From IMG/VR virus record IMGVR_UViG_3300023179_000395, positions 1 to 28,637 of that record: DNA of 28,637 nt; one strand, given 5' to 3'. Below, piece after piece: positions 15,657 through 23,465 of the stretch. Below the pieces are notes generated by a model. It was not told the origin of the DNA. It did not search any database and was given only the letters and a program-made list of their open reading frames with translations. A program made the translations under genes and the position numbers. The stretch comes from a virus. The number at the start of each line of letters is the position of its first letter. The stretch's first letter is position 1.

Positions 15657-15823
15657 TTGACATTACCAGATTTTACTTGACCAGCATCGGTAGCTGCGCC
15701 CATGTCGCTGTAGGGTGGCAATAACTTTTCTTGGATTGTGCCAGTATCGCCAAAACAACCAATCATACAAACTGGAAAGAATAGGATAAGAAACAAAGCT
15801 ACGATGGGCATGGCTAGTCTCAT
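15653..15823 (-). CDS. Small lipoprotein (56 residues)
   Basis: The ATG at 15823 overlaps the TGA of the glycine-rich adhesin gene as ATGA, and the TGA at 15655-15653 overlaps the next ATG the same way. The protein begins MRLAMPIVALFLILFFPVCM followed by IGC, a signal peptide with a lipobox whose Cys23 would be the lipidated residue. The mature part is about 34 residues (FGDTGTIQEKLLPPYSDMGA and onward), short and Pro/Gly-containing, as in outer-membrane spanin subunits (Rz1-like) and small entry-exclusion lipoproteins. A second lipoprotein lies in the lysis block at 23.2-23.5 kb, so this one may have another task, such as blocking superinfection. Lipoprotein call is strong, function is open. 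Confidence 0.75.
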   Translation of the reverse strand: MRLAMPIVALFLILFFPVCMIGCFGDTGTIQEKLLPPYSDMGAATDAGQVKSGNVK

Positions 15824-16614
15824 GCTGTGAATGTTCCGTCAGTTGTGAAGGTATGGATTGTGTTCCCGCTGGAGCTAGTCACAGTTCCGCCAGATCCGCG
15901 CTGATCGCCAGTATAAGAAATAATCACAATTCCAGATCCGCCTGCTCCGCCTGCTCTGGTTGTTGCTAGATACCCCGCGCCTCCACCACCTCCTCCTGTA
16001 TTTGCAGTTCCTGGGCTACCAACAAGACTATCCGATCCGTTGCCTCCTCCACCAGATCCTCCTGTTCCAGCGGTAAAACCAGAAACGCAACCTCCTCCTC
16101 CTCCGCCTGCATAAGTAACTGAAGATCCACTAATTGAACTTGCCTTACCAGATCCACCACTGCCAGACACAGTTCCAGTTGCCGTTCCGCCAACAGAACC
16201 AGCACCTCCGCCGCCAGCAACAGTATCTGCGTTGAATGCAACGGTAGGGCCAGCATTATTTCCTTGTCCAGATATAATTGCTCTTCCAGGCGAACTGTAA
16301 CCACCACCGCCAGAACCACCATCTTGTTGCGCTGAGTTGGAGGCAGTAACACAACCACCCCCTCCACCCAATGCTATGTTTGGCCCAAAGCTAGATAATC
16401 CACCCCTTGTGTTATTCCCTGTGCCGCCAGTTCCAATCACAACAGGATAAATTGATCCGACAGAAACAGTAAATGTTCCTTCATTAAATCCGCCAGCACC
16501 ACCGCCGCCGCCGCAAGAACTTACGGCGGACGCTCCCCCTCCGCCACCTCCGCCAACCACAAGATAGTTTACAAGATAACTTGTCGATGCCACTCCGCCA
16601 CCAAAAAAGCCCAT
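15820..16614 (-). CDS. Glycine-rich tail adhesin
   Basis: A 264-residue protein with many polyglycine runs (LVVGGGGGGGASAV, GGGGGAGG and similar) alternating with short hydrophobic or Ser/Thr strands. The opening YLVNYLVVGGGGGGG and the closing GGSGIVIISYTG are characteristic of glycine-rich phage adhesins that fold as polyglycine type II helix sandwiches, as in T-even gp38-like receptor-binding proteins. It probably contacts the host surface. GC-rich, repetitive DNA makes it a likely place for variation. An AGGG precedes the ATG, and its stop is coupled to the lipoprotein gene as ATGA. Confidence 0.75.
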   Translation of the reverse strand: MGFFGGGVASTSYLVNYLVVGGGGGGGASAVSSCGGGGGAGGFNEGTFTVSVGSIYPVVIGTGGTGNNTRGGLSSFGPNIALGGGGGCVTASNSAQQDGGSGGGGYSSPGRAIISGQGNNAGPTVAFNADTVAGGGGAGSVGGTATGTVSGSGGSGKASSISGSSVTYAGGGGGGCVSGFTAGTGGSGGGGNGSDSLVGSPGTANTGGGGGGAGYLATTRAGGAGGSGIVIISYTGDQRGSGGTVTSSSGNTIHTFTTDGTFTA

Positions 16615-16617
16615 AAA

Positions 16618-17343
16618 CTAACCCTGCCTTCCGATTAGTTGCGCTGTTCCTGTGCTTGTAATTCCAGCTATAGCTCCAGTTGGAATAAATGATGCTTCAA
16701 ATGTAATTCCTTGTCCGCTTGTTAATTGAATGCCATTCGCAGTTGTTGCAGTTCCGTTGGTGTCAATAAACGCTGTACCGCTTGTGCATTGCACCAAAAG
16801 ATATTTTCTATTCGCATTTGATGCAAACAGTGTTCCGTTGGTTGTTCCTGCTGTAAGAGTACCAATGGTGGTTGTACCATAGGTTTGATTTATATTGATG
16901 CGGCCAGTTGTGTCAGTTGAGATTGCCCTAAGATTTGTTCCATCTGTTCCAGCATAAAGATTTGCTGATGTTGGTACGGCAGATCCAGTTGTTCCAGCAG
17001 ATGCCAACATTACATCCAAACGCCTTTTTCCTCCAGACGTTGTTGATGTTATGCCATTTCCAGATTCATCACGAAGATTGGCACTGATTGTTCCGCTTGA
17101 TACGCTTGTAGTTCCAGATGAGACGACAACAGACCCATTAATTGGAAAATCTCTATCTATTCCAAATACACTTCCATCTCCATCTTGTATTGCATTTACA
17201 ACATTTACGTTATTAACAGTTATGCCGTCAGCAATGTCAGCTTGAAGCGTTGTGAGCAATGCCTCAATGTCAGTTAGGTTGGCATTGATGGACATTGTTC
17301 CGCCACTAAGGGCATCAATAATAGCATTCCACTGGCGGCCCAT
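16618..17343 (-). CDS. Structural, fibre- or baseplate-like protein
   Basis: A 241-residue Thr/Gly/Ser-rich protein. The N-terminus (MGRQWNAIIDALSGGTMSIN, then LTDIEALLTTLQADIADGI) is a short helical oligomerisation segment, and the rest is beta-type (RKYLLVQCTSGTAFIDTN near the C-terminus). The C-terminal part resembles small jelly-roll or decoration domains of phage structural proteins. AAGGAG before the ATG supports the start. It lies three bases upstream of the glycine-rich adhesin, suggesting a connector that links the adhesin to the virion. Exact role unknown. Confidence 0.65.
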   Translation of the reverse strand: MGRQWNAIIDALSGGTMSINANLTDIEALLTTLQADIADGITVNNVNVVNAIQDGDGSVFGIDRDFPINGSVVVSSGTTSVSSGTISANLRDESGNGITSTTSGGKRRLDVMLASAGTTGSAVPTSANLYAGTDGTNLRAISTDTTGRININQTYGTTTIGTLTAGTTNGTLFASNANRKYLLVQCTSGTAFIDTNGTATTANGIQLTSGQGITFEASFIPTGAIAGITSTGTAQLIGRQG

Positions 17344-17354
17344 TTTAGGACTCC

Positions 17355-17591
17355 TTAATCTTTGCGATTGTAGATTGCCATCGCACCACCAGTTAACCGA
17401 ACTTCGTCAATGTCACCATAAACGGTCACACCAGCAGAGTAGGTTGCGGCGGTTGTAGCACCACTGATAACAAGGGTAGCTGTGGATAATGTAAGAGCAG
17501 TTACCGCATCGTAGCTTCCAGTATTAGTGGAAGCTGACGATGCAATAATTGTCCCACCATTACCAAGCGTAAGGCGAGATAAGAGTCGCAT
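17355..17591 (-). CDS. Small beta-rich structural protein
   Basis: A 78-residue Thr/Ala/Ser-rich protein, MRLLSRLTLGNGGTIIASSA at the start and GDIDEVRLTGGAMAIYNRKD at the end. It has no signal peptide or enzymatic motif. Composition and placement match the adjacent fibre and neck proteins. It sits four bases after the preceding small gene. Possibly a decoration, neck or head-completion protein; no family recognised. Confidence 0.6.
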   Translation of the reverse strand: MRLLSRLTLGNGGTIIASSASTNTGSYDAVTALTLSTATLVISGATTAATYSAGVTVYGDIDEVRLTGGAMAIYNRKD

Positions 17592-17595
17592 ACAA

Positions 17596-17790
17596 TTAGC
17601 TATGTAGTGCGATTCTGTAGGACGTTCCGTTGAGAGTCACGTTCAAGGACGCAGGGGCTGTTGCAACTGTGTTAACAGTGCCACCGCTGGAGCTTGCCGT
17701 AAACTCAATGACGTTGGCGAAGTTCGAGCCGTCAATGCGGACGGCCTTGTTCTTCGCTTTAATCGGACTGCGCTGAAACTCATTTGCCAT
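17596..17790 (-). CDS. Small structural protein, unknown
   Basis: A 64-residue protein starting MANEFQRSPIKAKNKAVRID with a Ser/Thr-rich beta-type second half (TASSSGGTVNTVATAPASLN). AAGGAG upstream of the ATG gives a good ribosome binding site. It lies between the FmdB-like small gene and another small beta-rich gene in the head-to-tail region. A head decoration or neck role is plausible; no family recognised. Confidence 0.6.
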   Translation of the reverse strand: MANEFQRSPIKAKNKAVRIDGSNFANVIEFTASSSGGTVNTVATAPASLNVTLNGTSYRIALHS

Positions 17791-17791
17791 A

Positions 17792-18070
17792 TTATTTTCT
17801 CCTTAAAGTCGCACGTTTGATGCTATCTGGCGTGAACTGACTTTTGAATCTACTGCCAAGCTTTTGTTCCTGGCGATAGTACCCCTTCATTAAGTTTGTT
17901 TGATTGACTCCCAGCGGGTTGTCGAGGGGTTCGCCAACCCCCACTAGGCTCAATCTTTGAGGGACGGTGAATCGTTTAAGGTAACGAGGGACAGAATCCC
18001 TTTCGGCCACAGCCTTTTCCAGTTCGACAACTTTCCCATTTCTGGTGTCCTCGTACTGGTAAACAGGCAT
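17792..18070 (-). CDS. Small basic protein, FmdB-like N-terminus without zinc-ribbon cysteines
   Basis: A 92-residue basic protein. Its start MPVYQYEDTRNGKVVELEKA follows the MPxYxYxCxxC(G)xxFE pattern of FmdB-type zinc ribbons, but none of the expected cysteines is present, so it cannot bind zinc in that way. The C-terminal half is rich in Lys/Arg (KGYYRQEQKLGSRFKSQFTP). Phages often carry FmdB-like genes among head genes. Here the fold may be retained as a structural or DNA-binding piece. It overlaps the preceding gene by one base (TAATG), implying coupling. Confidence 0.6.
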   Translation of the reverse strand: MPVYQYEDTRNGKVVELEKAVAERDSVPRYLKRFTVPQRLSLVGVGEPLDNPLGVNQTNLMKGYYRQEQKLGSRFKSQFTPDSIKRATLRRK

Positions 18071-18414
18071 TAGCTATAGTTTTCCTTATCCGACTCCTCG
18101 GCCATCTTCATCATACGGTCTTCTTCGGACTCTTCGGGTACAGCGGATTCTTCTTCAGATGCTTCAGCCATAGCGTTGTTTACACGCACCATAGCCACGC
18201 CACCTTCGATTTTCTCCACTACACCTTCCAGTTCCACCATGTCTCCAGCTTCTGGTGTGGCGTTTTCTTCGCCTTCACCTAGCTCGAACATAGAGATCGG
18301 CAATTTAACCAATCCTTCTTTCATAGCTGGTTTCTCCTTGGTGGAAGAGGCTGGGGAGGTTTTACCCTCCCCAGCTTTCCGAGGACCCATACCAATGACT
18401 AGCATGGTTCCCAT
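18070..18414 (-). CDS. Small acidic protein after the capsid gene
   Basis: A 114-residue protein with a short basic/Gly head, a central strand-rich part (MVELEGVVEKIEGGVAMVRV) and a strongly acidic tail (ASEEESAVPEESEEDRMMKM). It directly follows the capsid gene (7-base gap). Acidic, partly beta-type small proteins here are often capsid decoration or head-completion factors. The start is uncertain: ATG at 18414 has no Shine-Dalgarno, and Met4 or Met9 are alternatives. No family recognised. Confidence 0.6.
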   Translation of the reverse strand: MGTMLVIGMGPRKAGEGKTSPASSTKEKPAMKEGLVKLPISMFELGEGEENATPEAGDMVELEGVVEKIEGGVAMVRVNNAMAEASEEESAVPEESEEDRMMKMAEESDKENYS

Positions 18415-18421
18415 TTAATTA

Positions 18422-19450
18422 TTAGCTGTAGTTGGACTTCGCAACGATGACTCGGAAGAACCGAGGATCGAGTTGCTTGGCCGCGTAGAACGTCTTGAAG
18501 GACGCAACAACGCGCTGTCCATAGGGATCGCTCTTATCAGCAGCATCAAGGATCGTGACCTTCGGAGCGAAGGGCGAGCCAGAGGCGGCCAATGAGGACA
18601 AGCTAGGAACACCAAACGCGCCACCACCGAGGAGGACGTTGGCGTAACCAGTGTTAACACCAGTTGTTCCTACGCTGTTTTCAGCGATACCAGAGGCGGA
18701 GGTATTAAAGGTCTGGACGTTGGTCGAGGAAATCACCGACACGCCAAACAATTTACCAGTCTCACCTTTGAAGATTTGGTCGGGGGCAGAGTAGCTCGAC
18801 ACCTTCAACCAATCATCGTCCTGCTGTAGATCACGGATAACGGCAGGATGCGCGACAAGCGCGTAACCGTCCTTGATCTTGGGAGCGCGGCTGATGAACA
18901 ACGAAGTCGCACCATCGAGCAAGTCGGTGGCAGTCATTGCACTGTTAGCAACGGACGAGGTAGCCCAGGTCGTGCCGTTCGTTGTGTTTTGAGCATAACG
19001 AGCGTAGGACTTGACTGCTACACCAGTACCAGTGCTGGTCGAGGAATCCTGCACCAACGCGCGGTGACAGAGGGTGTCAGCGTGGAGGGCGGCATCTTCG
19101 CCGAGTTGTTTGGTGGCCTGTGCCAAGTGCGAGAACAATTCGGTTGCGAGAACAACATCCGTTAGGATGATCTTGCTTCCGTATTGGACAAGCGTGGCTT
19201 CGACTGAGGATAGCGTGAGATCACGCTCGTCACCAGAAGAAGGAGTCGTTCCTTCAGACAAAGCGGAGATCGCAGTGATGCTGGGATCGCCGAAGCGGAA
19301 GAACCGAATCGTTTTGTTTCCACCCGTTTTGGTCGGGTAGGGGGCTTTCATTGCGAATTGCTCCATTTGGAGCAATGGGATTGCACGTTCCAATAACGCC
19401 TTCGAGAAGTACGTCTGGAACTGTGCGCTGACTGAACCAGTAGTTACCAT
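18422..19450 (-). CDS. Major capsid protein, N4-gp56 family
   Basis: A 342-residue protein with the marks of the N4-gp56 family of HK97-fold capsid proteins: the N-terminal helix QFQTYFSKALLERAIPLLQM, the KTGGNKTIRFFRFGDPSIT strand, the LSEGTTPSSGDERDLTL loop and the QYGSKIILTDVVLATELFSH stretch. Family length is normally 300-400 residues. It follows the scaffold gene by 31 bases, with AAGGA 11 bases before the ATG. It forms the capsid shell. Despite the N4-type capsid, no giant N4 virion RNA polymerase is seen in this window. Confidence 0.88.
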   Translation of the reverse strand: MVTTGSVSAQFQTYFSKALLERAIPLLQMEQFAMKAPYPTKTGGNKTIRFFRFGDPSITAISALSEGTTPSSGDERDLTLSSVEATLVQYGSKIILTDVVLATELFSHLAQATKQLGEDAALHADTLCHRALVQDSSTSTGTGVAVKSYARYAQNTTNGTTWATSSVANSAMTATDLLDGATSLFISRAPKIKDGYALVAHPAVIRDLQQDDDWLKVSSYSAPDQIFKGETGKLFGVSVISSTNVQTFNTSASGIAENSVGTTGVNTGYANVLLGGGAFGVPSLSSLAASGSPFAPKVTILDAADKSDPYGQRVVASFKTFYAAKQLDPRFFRVIVAKSNYS

Positions 19451-19481
19451 ATAATTAAGTATCCTTGTTTGTTATGACTAC

Positions 19482-20453
19482 TCAACCTCTGTCAACTTCG
19501 CTTGCCATTTTCATCAATTCACGTTCTTGCTCGTCAAGAGTCAGTTCGTGAAAAGCTTTAGTCTTGGCAGGACCTTTGGGTTGTCCAGACGCTGGAGTAG
19601 TCGCTTTTCTGAGTTGAGAAAGTTCTTTCTCATACTCTGCAACCTTCTTCTTCAAGTCGGAGGCGGACTCCGCTTGGAGCTTCACCTTGGCAATTCCAAC
19701 CGCATCCTTAATCCCCGCTGGGTAGTTACGTAGGATTGCGTGGTTTTGCAACATTTCCGATACGGCTTTATACAATGTGCTGTTTGAATCTTTAAGTTCT
19801 GGATTTGCTTCTACTTCATCAAGCAAATTTTTATCCCAAGCAGACTTTAGTTCCGCTTGAGTCTTTTGCTCGACCTCTTTCCTTTCCTCAACTTCAATGT
19901 CACCAGCTTTTTGTTCGGCAAGTTTTGCAAGATCGTCACGGCCTTCATCACGGTAGCTCTTTGCTGCTTCCCTGTAATCTTCCGCGCTAAACTTGCGACT
20001 GCTCGATTTTGTCTCGCCTTGAGGAGTTTCTGAAGTCTTCCTTGCCCTTTCAGCCTCGATCTGCTCACGCTCTGCTTTGATTCTGGCTTTCTCTGCTCGG
20101 ACATCTTCCCACTCCTTCTCAAGTCGTGACTTAGCCTTCTCGTAACGGGTAGGCTTCTTTTCGGAAGCCGACTCCGACTTGTCTTCTGAAGATTGCGTTG
20201 TTAAAGAACTTTTGGCTTCCTCGGATTTCTCCTTGGTCGCTGAAACCTCATCCGAGGCTTCGAGTTTTGTTTGTTCGGCTTTATCAGCAGGCGCGGGTTT
20301 CTGCTCGTTATCTCCGCTGGCCTTTTCTGTAGCTTCTGTTTCTACTTTGGCTTTTTCGTCTTCCTTGGGAGTAGGATTAAAATCCAGTCCTTCGTCAGCC
20401 GCTTGCGCCATCGCCAATACATCCGCTTCAGTAAGGTTATTTGAATCCGCCAT
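19482..20453 (-). CDS. Scaffolding protein
   Basis: A 323-residue, very charged protein directly before the capsid gene. Residues 25-110 are Glu/Lys/Ser-rich and probably disordered. Residues 100-150 (KAKSRLEKEWEDVRAEKARI) and about 260-285 (DLKKKVAEYEKELSQLRKA) are coiled coils, and the C-terminus is a small helical segment (AFHELTLDEQERELMKMASE). This is the usual architecture of phage scaffolds that guide capsid assembly and are then lost. AAGGG just before the ATG is a good ribosome binding site. The 48-base gap upstream contains a five-pair inverted repeat (GGTAG/CTACC, 20477-20495). Confidence 0.82.
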   Translation of the reverse strand: MADSNNLTEADVLAMAQAADEGLDFNPTPKEDEKAKVETEATEKASGDNEQKPAPADKAEQTKLEASDEVSATKEKSEEAKSSLTTQSSEDKSESASEKKPTRYEKAKSRLEKEWEDVRAEKARIKAEREQIEAERARKTSETPQGETKSSSRKFSAEDYREAAKSYRDEGRDDLAKLAEQKAGDIEVEERKEVEQKTQAELKSAWDKNLLDEVEANPELKDSNSTLYKAVSEMLQNHAILRNYPAGIKDAVGIAKVKLQAESASDLKKKVAEYEKELSQLRKATTPASGQPKGPAKTKAFHELTLDEQERELMKMASEVDRG

Positions 20454-20501
20454 TTTGACCCTTTCTTACACTTTTCGGTAGGGAGTCATTCTACCTAAAG
20501 G

Positions 20502-20825
20502 TTAGTCGGCTACTGGTTCATCCGATCCATCCCCATAGCCTGGAATGGCGGAGTTAAGTTTTTGGGATGCGAGCGATTCTAAGGTCGCAACGCAAGCCCT
20601 ATATCCTCTAGCATGTCCACAAGCGTCTGCAAGTTCCTCTGGTTTCTTCATTACCGCAGAGGCGTTTTGACGCAGGGTTAGGTTGAGCAAAATAAGACTT
20701 AGCTTCTGTCCTGTGGGGGTTGACAAGAATCCAGTCCACGCCTTCTCGTCCTCATCTTCCCACTTAGGTTCGTTGACCCATTCTTGATCTCTGATGAACG
20801 CCAATGCTGCTTTTAGTTTTCTCAT
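20502..20825 (-). CDS. Hypothetical protein between methyltransferase and scaffold
   Basis: A 107-residue, mostly helical protein: an aromatic, charged start (ALAFIRDQEWVNEPKWEDED), then TGQKLSLILLNLTLRQNASA and HARGYRACVATLESLASQKL, ending in an acidic tail. I do not recognise the family, although small helical genes in this position are common in phages with this head cluster. The ATG overlaps the methyltransferase stop as ATGA. No signal peptide or membrane segment. Could be a head-assembly accessory protein. Confidence 0.6.
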   Translation of the reverse strand: MRKLKAALAFIRDQEWVNEPKWEDEDEKAWTGFLSTPTGQKLSLILLNLTLRQNASAVMKKPEELADACGHARGYRACVATLESLASQKLNSAIPGYGDGSDEPVAD

Positions 20826-21352
20826 AGTTTTATTGCCCAGGAATCGCCTTGGAATAGCGTATAGTCCTTTTGTCCTATTTCCTCAAGTAAAGCCATCTTG
20901 ACTGACTTCCAACTCCAATCGTGACCAGCCATAATCCCGCCTTCTCTAAGCTTCTTGCGCCAGCCTTTTAGGTCGGCAAGCACGCCTTCGTACCTATGAT
21001 CTCCGTCAATATAAACTAGGTCTAGCTCGCCATCTTTGAAGAATTCAAGCGCATCCAAGCTTTTGCCTCTACTATATAAAACATTCTTAAATGGGGATAC
21101 GCGCTCTTGGAATGCGTCAAATACAAACTTCATCGGGCATTGCTGACTCGCCCTATCGTTAATGTCGTATCCGTTTAGCCAGGGATCTACGGCAAGAACA
21201 TCCTTAAAATACTTTGCTAGAACTACTGTTCCCTCGCCACTATAAGAACCAATCTCAACCGCCCTATCAGTTGCACCTTGTTCATTCGCCCACTCACACA
21301 ACTTTGCCAAGCCTTCCGCCTGGAAGGCATCCCGCATTACTGGTACTTTCAA
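20822..21352 (-). CDS. Class I SAM-dependent methyltransferase (Methyltransf_24-like)
   Basis: A 176-residue Rossmann-type methyltransferase. Motif I is VEIGSYSGEG (32-41), the acidic residue expected at the end of strand 2 is Asp56 in AVDPW, and strand 4 is DLVYIDGDHRYEG (111-123), followed by a helix and GGIMAGHDW (138-146). DGDHxYxxVxxDL is typical of the Methyltransf_24 group, whose members often act on sugars or small molecules. There is no DNA-target domain or DPPY motif, so a DNA methyltransferase is unlikely. It is coupled to the portal gene upstream and to a small gene downstream, so it is made with virion proteins. Substrate unknown: surface glycan or virion protein are both possible. 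Confidence 0.82.
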   Translation of the reverse strand: MKVPVMRDAFQAEGLAKLCEWANEQGATDRAVEIGSYSGEGTVVLAKYFKDVLAVDPWLNGYDINDRASQQCPMKFVFDAFQERVSPFKNVLYSRGKSLDALEFFKDGELDLVYIDGDHRYEGVLADLKGWRKKLREGGIMAGHDWSWKSVKMALLEEIGQKDYTLFQGDSWAIKL

Positions 21353-23229
21353 CCCGCCATCGGTGCTGGTGCTTGGCCTTGCATTGCTTCTGGAGGCAAT
21401 TGTTGCCCCTGCTGTTGCATCTGAGCCTTACCTGCATCACGAAGCTGTTTCTGGATAGCGCGGGATGTGTTGGGGTCAACCTGTTCCAAGGCTGCCAAGT
21501 GCTGTTGTAAGTGCGCCATTAGAACTTGCATTGCGCTCTGATCGACCTGCTGTTGTCGCTGTTGAGCCGCCTGGTTAAACGCGAAGAGAACGGATATATG
21601 CGCTTTGTGATCATCGCTAGGCTTGATTGCGACTGGGAATCCAGTTGCAAGCATAGTCGCGATTTCAGTCGCTTGATCTTCAGCTTGATCGCCAGAGGCT
21701 GCGTTCGGATCTTGGAAGAGTCTGCGGACCAGCGATGGATCATCTTGTTCAAGCACTGACTTTACCAGTTCGCCTTGATTGACGAAAGGATTATTTTGGA
21801 ACATCTGCATTCGCGCCACAGACTTCTGCAATGCAAACTGGCGGTTGATGAAGTCAAGTCCACCCTTCGGCTCAATCGAATACTCATCGTGGATACCTTC
21901 GGGTGGCATCGAACCTGTTTCTTCTGCATAGCGATACATCAAGTCTTTCTTGTTGTACTGAGTGTAAAGCGACCAGCACTGCTTGAAGAGATGGGCTAGG
22001 CCCATACGGAACATGCGATTGCGTAAATCGCCAGACGCTGCCGCCTGCGACTGCAAGGCTTGAATCTCGGTGGCAGTCTTGCGATCCGACACCTGGAACT
22101 GCGATCCAGAACCAAAGTCTGGATTGCCCATCCGCTGTTCGGAAAGCAGACGCTCTTCGAGCATCAGTTTCTGAAAGTCAAATGGAGGCTGGCTAAACTG
22201 AACTGGCTTTAAGCCTTGTGGCAGAATCTGCCCAGGCTGCATCTTCAAGTTTGATGTGTTTAGCGAAATCGGATTTTGTGCTTCAAAAACGGGTCGGTTG
22301 GCCAGTTCAACGTAATCGGAGAGGGAGTTCTTGAGCTTATTTAGCAGATTCTCATTAGGGAGCAGGATCTCTGCTACGCCTCTCGGACTGTACCAACCGC
22401 CCCCTGTGACCTCATAGGGGAAATCTACGAAAGGTGGTTCACCGTGACGATAGGGCAATGTGAAAGGTTTGCGGACATCTTCAGTTACGACAAGCGGACT
22501 GTACGTCTCGACTTTCCATCCGTCTTCAGAAGGTGTGTACATCTCCCAAAGAATGATGCGATCATTCTCAGCTTCTTGAGTAATTCCCTCACGTCTATAA
22601 ATCTCGTCTTGAATCTCACTTCGTAAGCCCACCGATTTGGATGGTTTACCCGAAATTGTTTTGATAAAGTCCTCATCCTGTTTGTACAAGGGATTTGCCT
22701 TATAGGAATCGACACTCGTTGAGATGATGTGAACGATGAAATCTGCATCTTTGAACTCCTTGGTATAGGAAGGAACGATGATATGGAAGGGATCAATTGC
22801 CTCAAACTCAATGCGCTTCTTGTCCTCGTTCCAAATTACCTTTGACACGCCGCGTCCGTAGAGCAACAAGTTGTCAATTACGGAAACAATCTCTTTCTGA
22901 AAGTTGGTACGCTCACGCATATTGTAATCAAACCAACGCTCGGCTGATACGGTCAGTGGTGTCAACTGCTGGCGCATCGGTACAAAGCTGGAGAGGATAT
23001 CGTTGCCAATCGCGCTGTTGACGAATGAAGGCTTCAGCTTCTCAATCGCTGTGTCGATCAACTGAACATGCAAATCAGCGGCTGTAGGCCAAGGCTTGAC
23101 TTTACGGCGAACACCAAAGTAACGAGCTTGATAGAACAACCGCTGGCGGTTCTCCCAAGTCTCGCGCTGGTTTAGCGCATCAATGATCCTTGTGTAATAA
23201 TCTGTACGGCGAGTATCTTTAGCGTTCAT
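21349..23229 (-). CDS. Portal protein
   Basis: A 626-residue portal (head-to-tail connector). Visible parts: helical N-terminus (YYTRIIDALNQRETWENRQR), the KPWPTAADLHVQLIDTAIEK segment, the DNLLLYGRGVSKVIWNED strand-helix that recurs in podovirus portals, a long middle ending in RMGNPDFGSGSQFQVSDRKT and a helical stem. The C-terminal 60 residues are Gln-rich (QQRQQQVDQSAMQVLMAHLQ and a Gln/Pro-rich end), like portal barrel or crown extensions. It sits between lysis-type genes and the methyltransferase, in terminase-to-capsid order. Start ATG overlaps the lipoprotein stop (ATGA); stop overlaps the methyltransferase start. Confidence 0.85.
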   Translation of the reverse strand: MNAKDTRRTDYYTRIIDALNQRETWENRQRLFYQARYFGVRRKVKPWPTAADLHVQLIDTAIEKLKPSFVNSAIGNDILSSFVPMRQQLTPLTVSAERWFDYNMRERTNFQKEIVSVIDNLLLYGRGVSKVIWNEDKKRIEFEAIDPFHIIVPSYTKEFKDADFIVHIISTSVDSYKANPLYKQDEDFIKTISGKPSKSVGLRSEIQDEIYRREGITQEAENDRIILWEMYTPSEDGWKVETYSPLVVTEDVRKPFTLPYRHGEPPFVDFPYEVTGGGWYSPRGVAEILLPNENLLNKLKNSLSDYVELANRPVFEAQNPISLNTSNLKMQPGQILPQGLKPVQFSQPPFDFQKLMLEERLLSEQRMGNPDFGSGSQFQVSDRKTATEIQALQSQAAASGDLRNRMFRMGLAHLFKQCWSLYTQYNKKDLMYRYAEETGSMPPEGIHDEYSIEPKGGLDFINRQFALQKSVARMQMFQNNPFVNQGELVKSVLEQDDPSLVRRLFQDPNAASGDQAEDQATEIATMLATGFPVAIKPSDDHKAHISVLFAFNQAAQQRQQQVDQSAMQVLMAHLQQHLAALEQVDPNTSRAIQKQLRDAGKAQMQQQGQQLPPEAMQGQAPAPMAG

Positions 23230-23465
23230 TTTTGTCTTTCTCTGCTCAATTCAAATGACAGATCGTTGACGTAATGTAAAGCACGCTTTGCCCAAGCGCG
23301 TACTTTTGGATCAGCAGTACGGACAGAAGAATAGTTTTCATCTCGCATTAAAGACTCAACTGCCCCTGTTGTCTGGGTTACTGGTGTTGTTGTTGCGCAA
23401 CCACCAAGACTCACCAGGCAAATCGCTGTCAATAGCTTTGCGATTCTTGCGCCAATCGTTTTCAA
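23226..23465 (-). CDS. Outer-membrane spanin-like lipoprotein (Rz1-like)
   Basis: In this frame a TTG at 23465 gives a 79-residue protein: a basic start (KTIGARIAK), a hydrophobic core (LLTAICLVSLGG) and a lipobox ending at Cys23 (SLGGC). The mature 57 residues carry Thr-rich (ATTTPVTQTTG) and charged helical parts. A lipoprotein whose frame overlaps a small inner-membrane-type gene (here 110 bases, in another reading frame) is the hallmark of phage Rz/Rz1 spanins, which fuse the inner and outer membranes at lysis. Only non-ATG starts are available for a signal peptide of usual length; a GGAAGG stands about 17 bases before the TTG. The stop overlaps the portal start as ATGA. Confidence 0.68.
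   Translation of the reverse strand: MKTIGARIAKLLTAICLVSLGGCATTTPVTQTTGAVESLMRDENYSSVRTADPKVRAWAKRALHYVNDLSFELSRERQK

Noticed and set aside
15394-15663. Alternative minus-strand frame MSNETHRHV... over the small helical gene
   Set aside because: Its composition is irregular (Gly/Cys/His-rich late part), and the ATGA coupling at 15656 favours the other frame.
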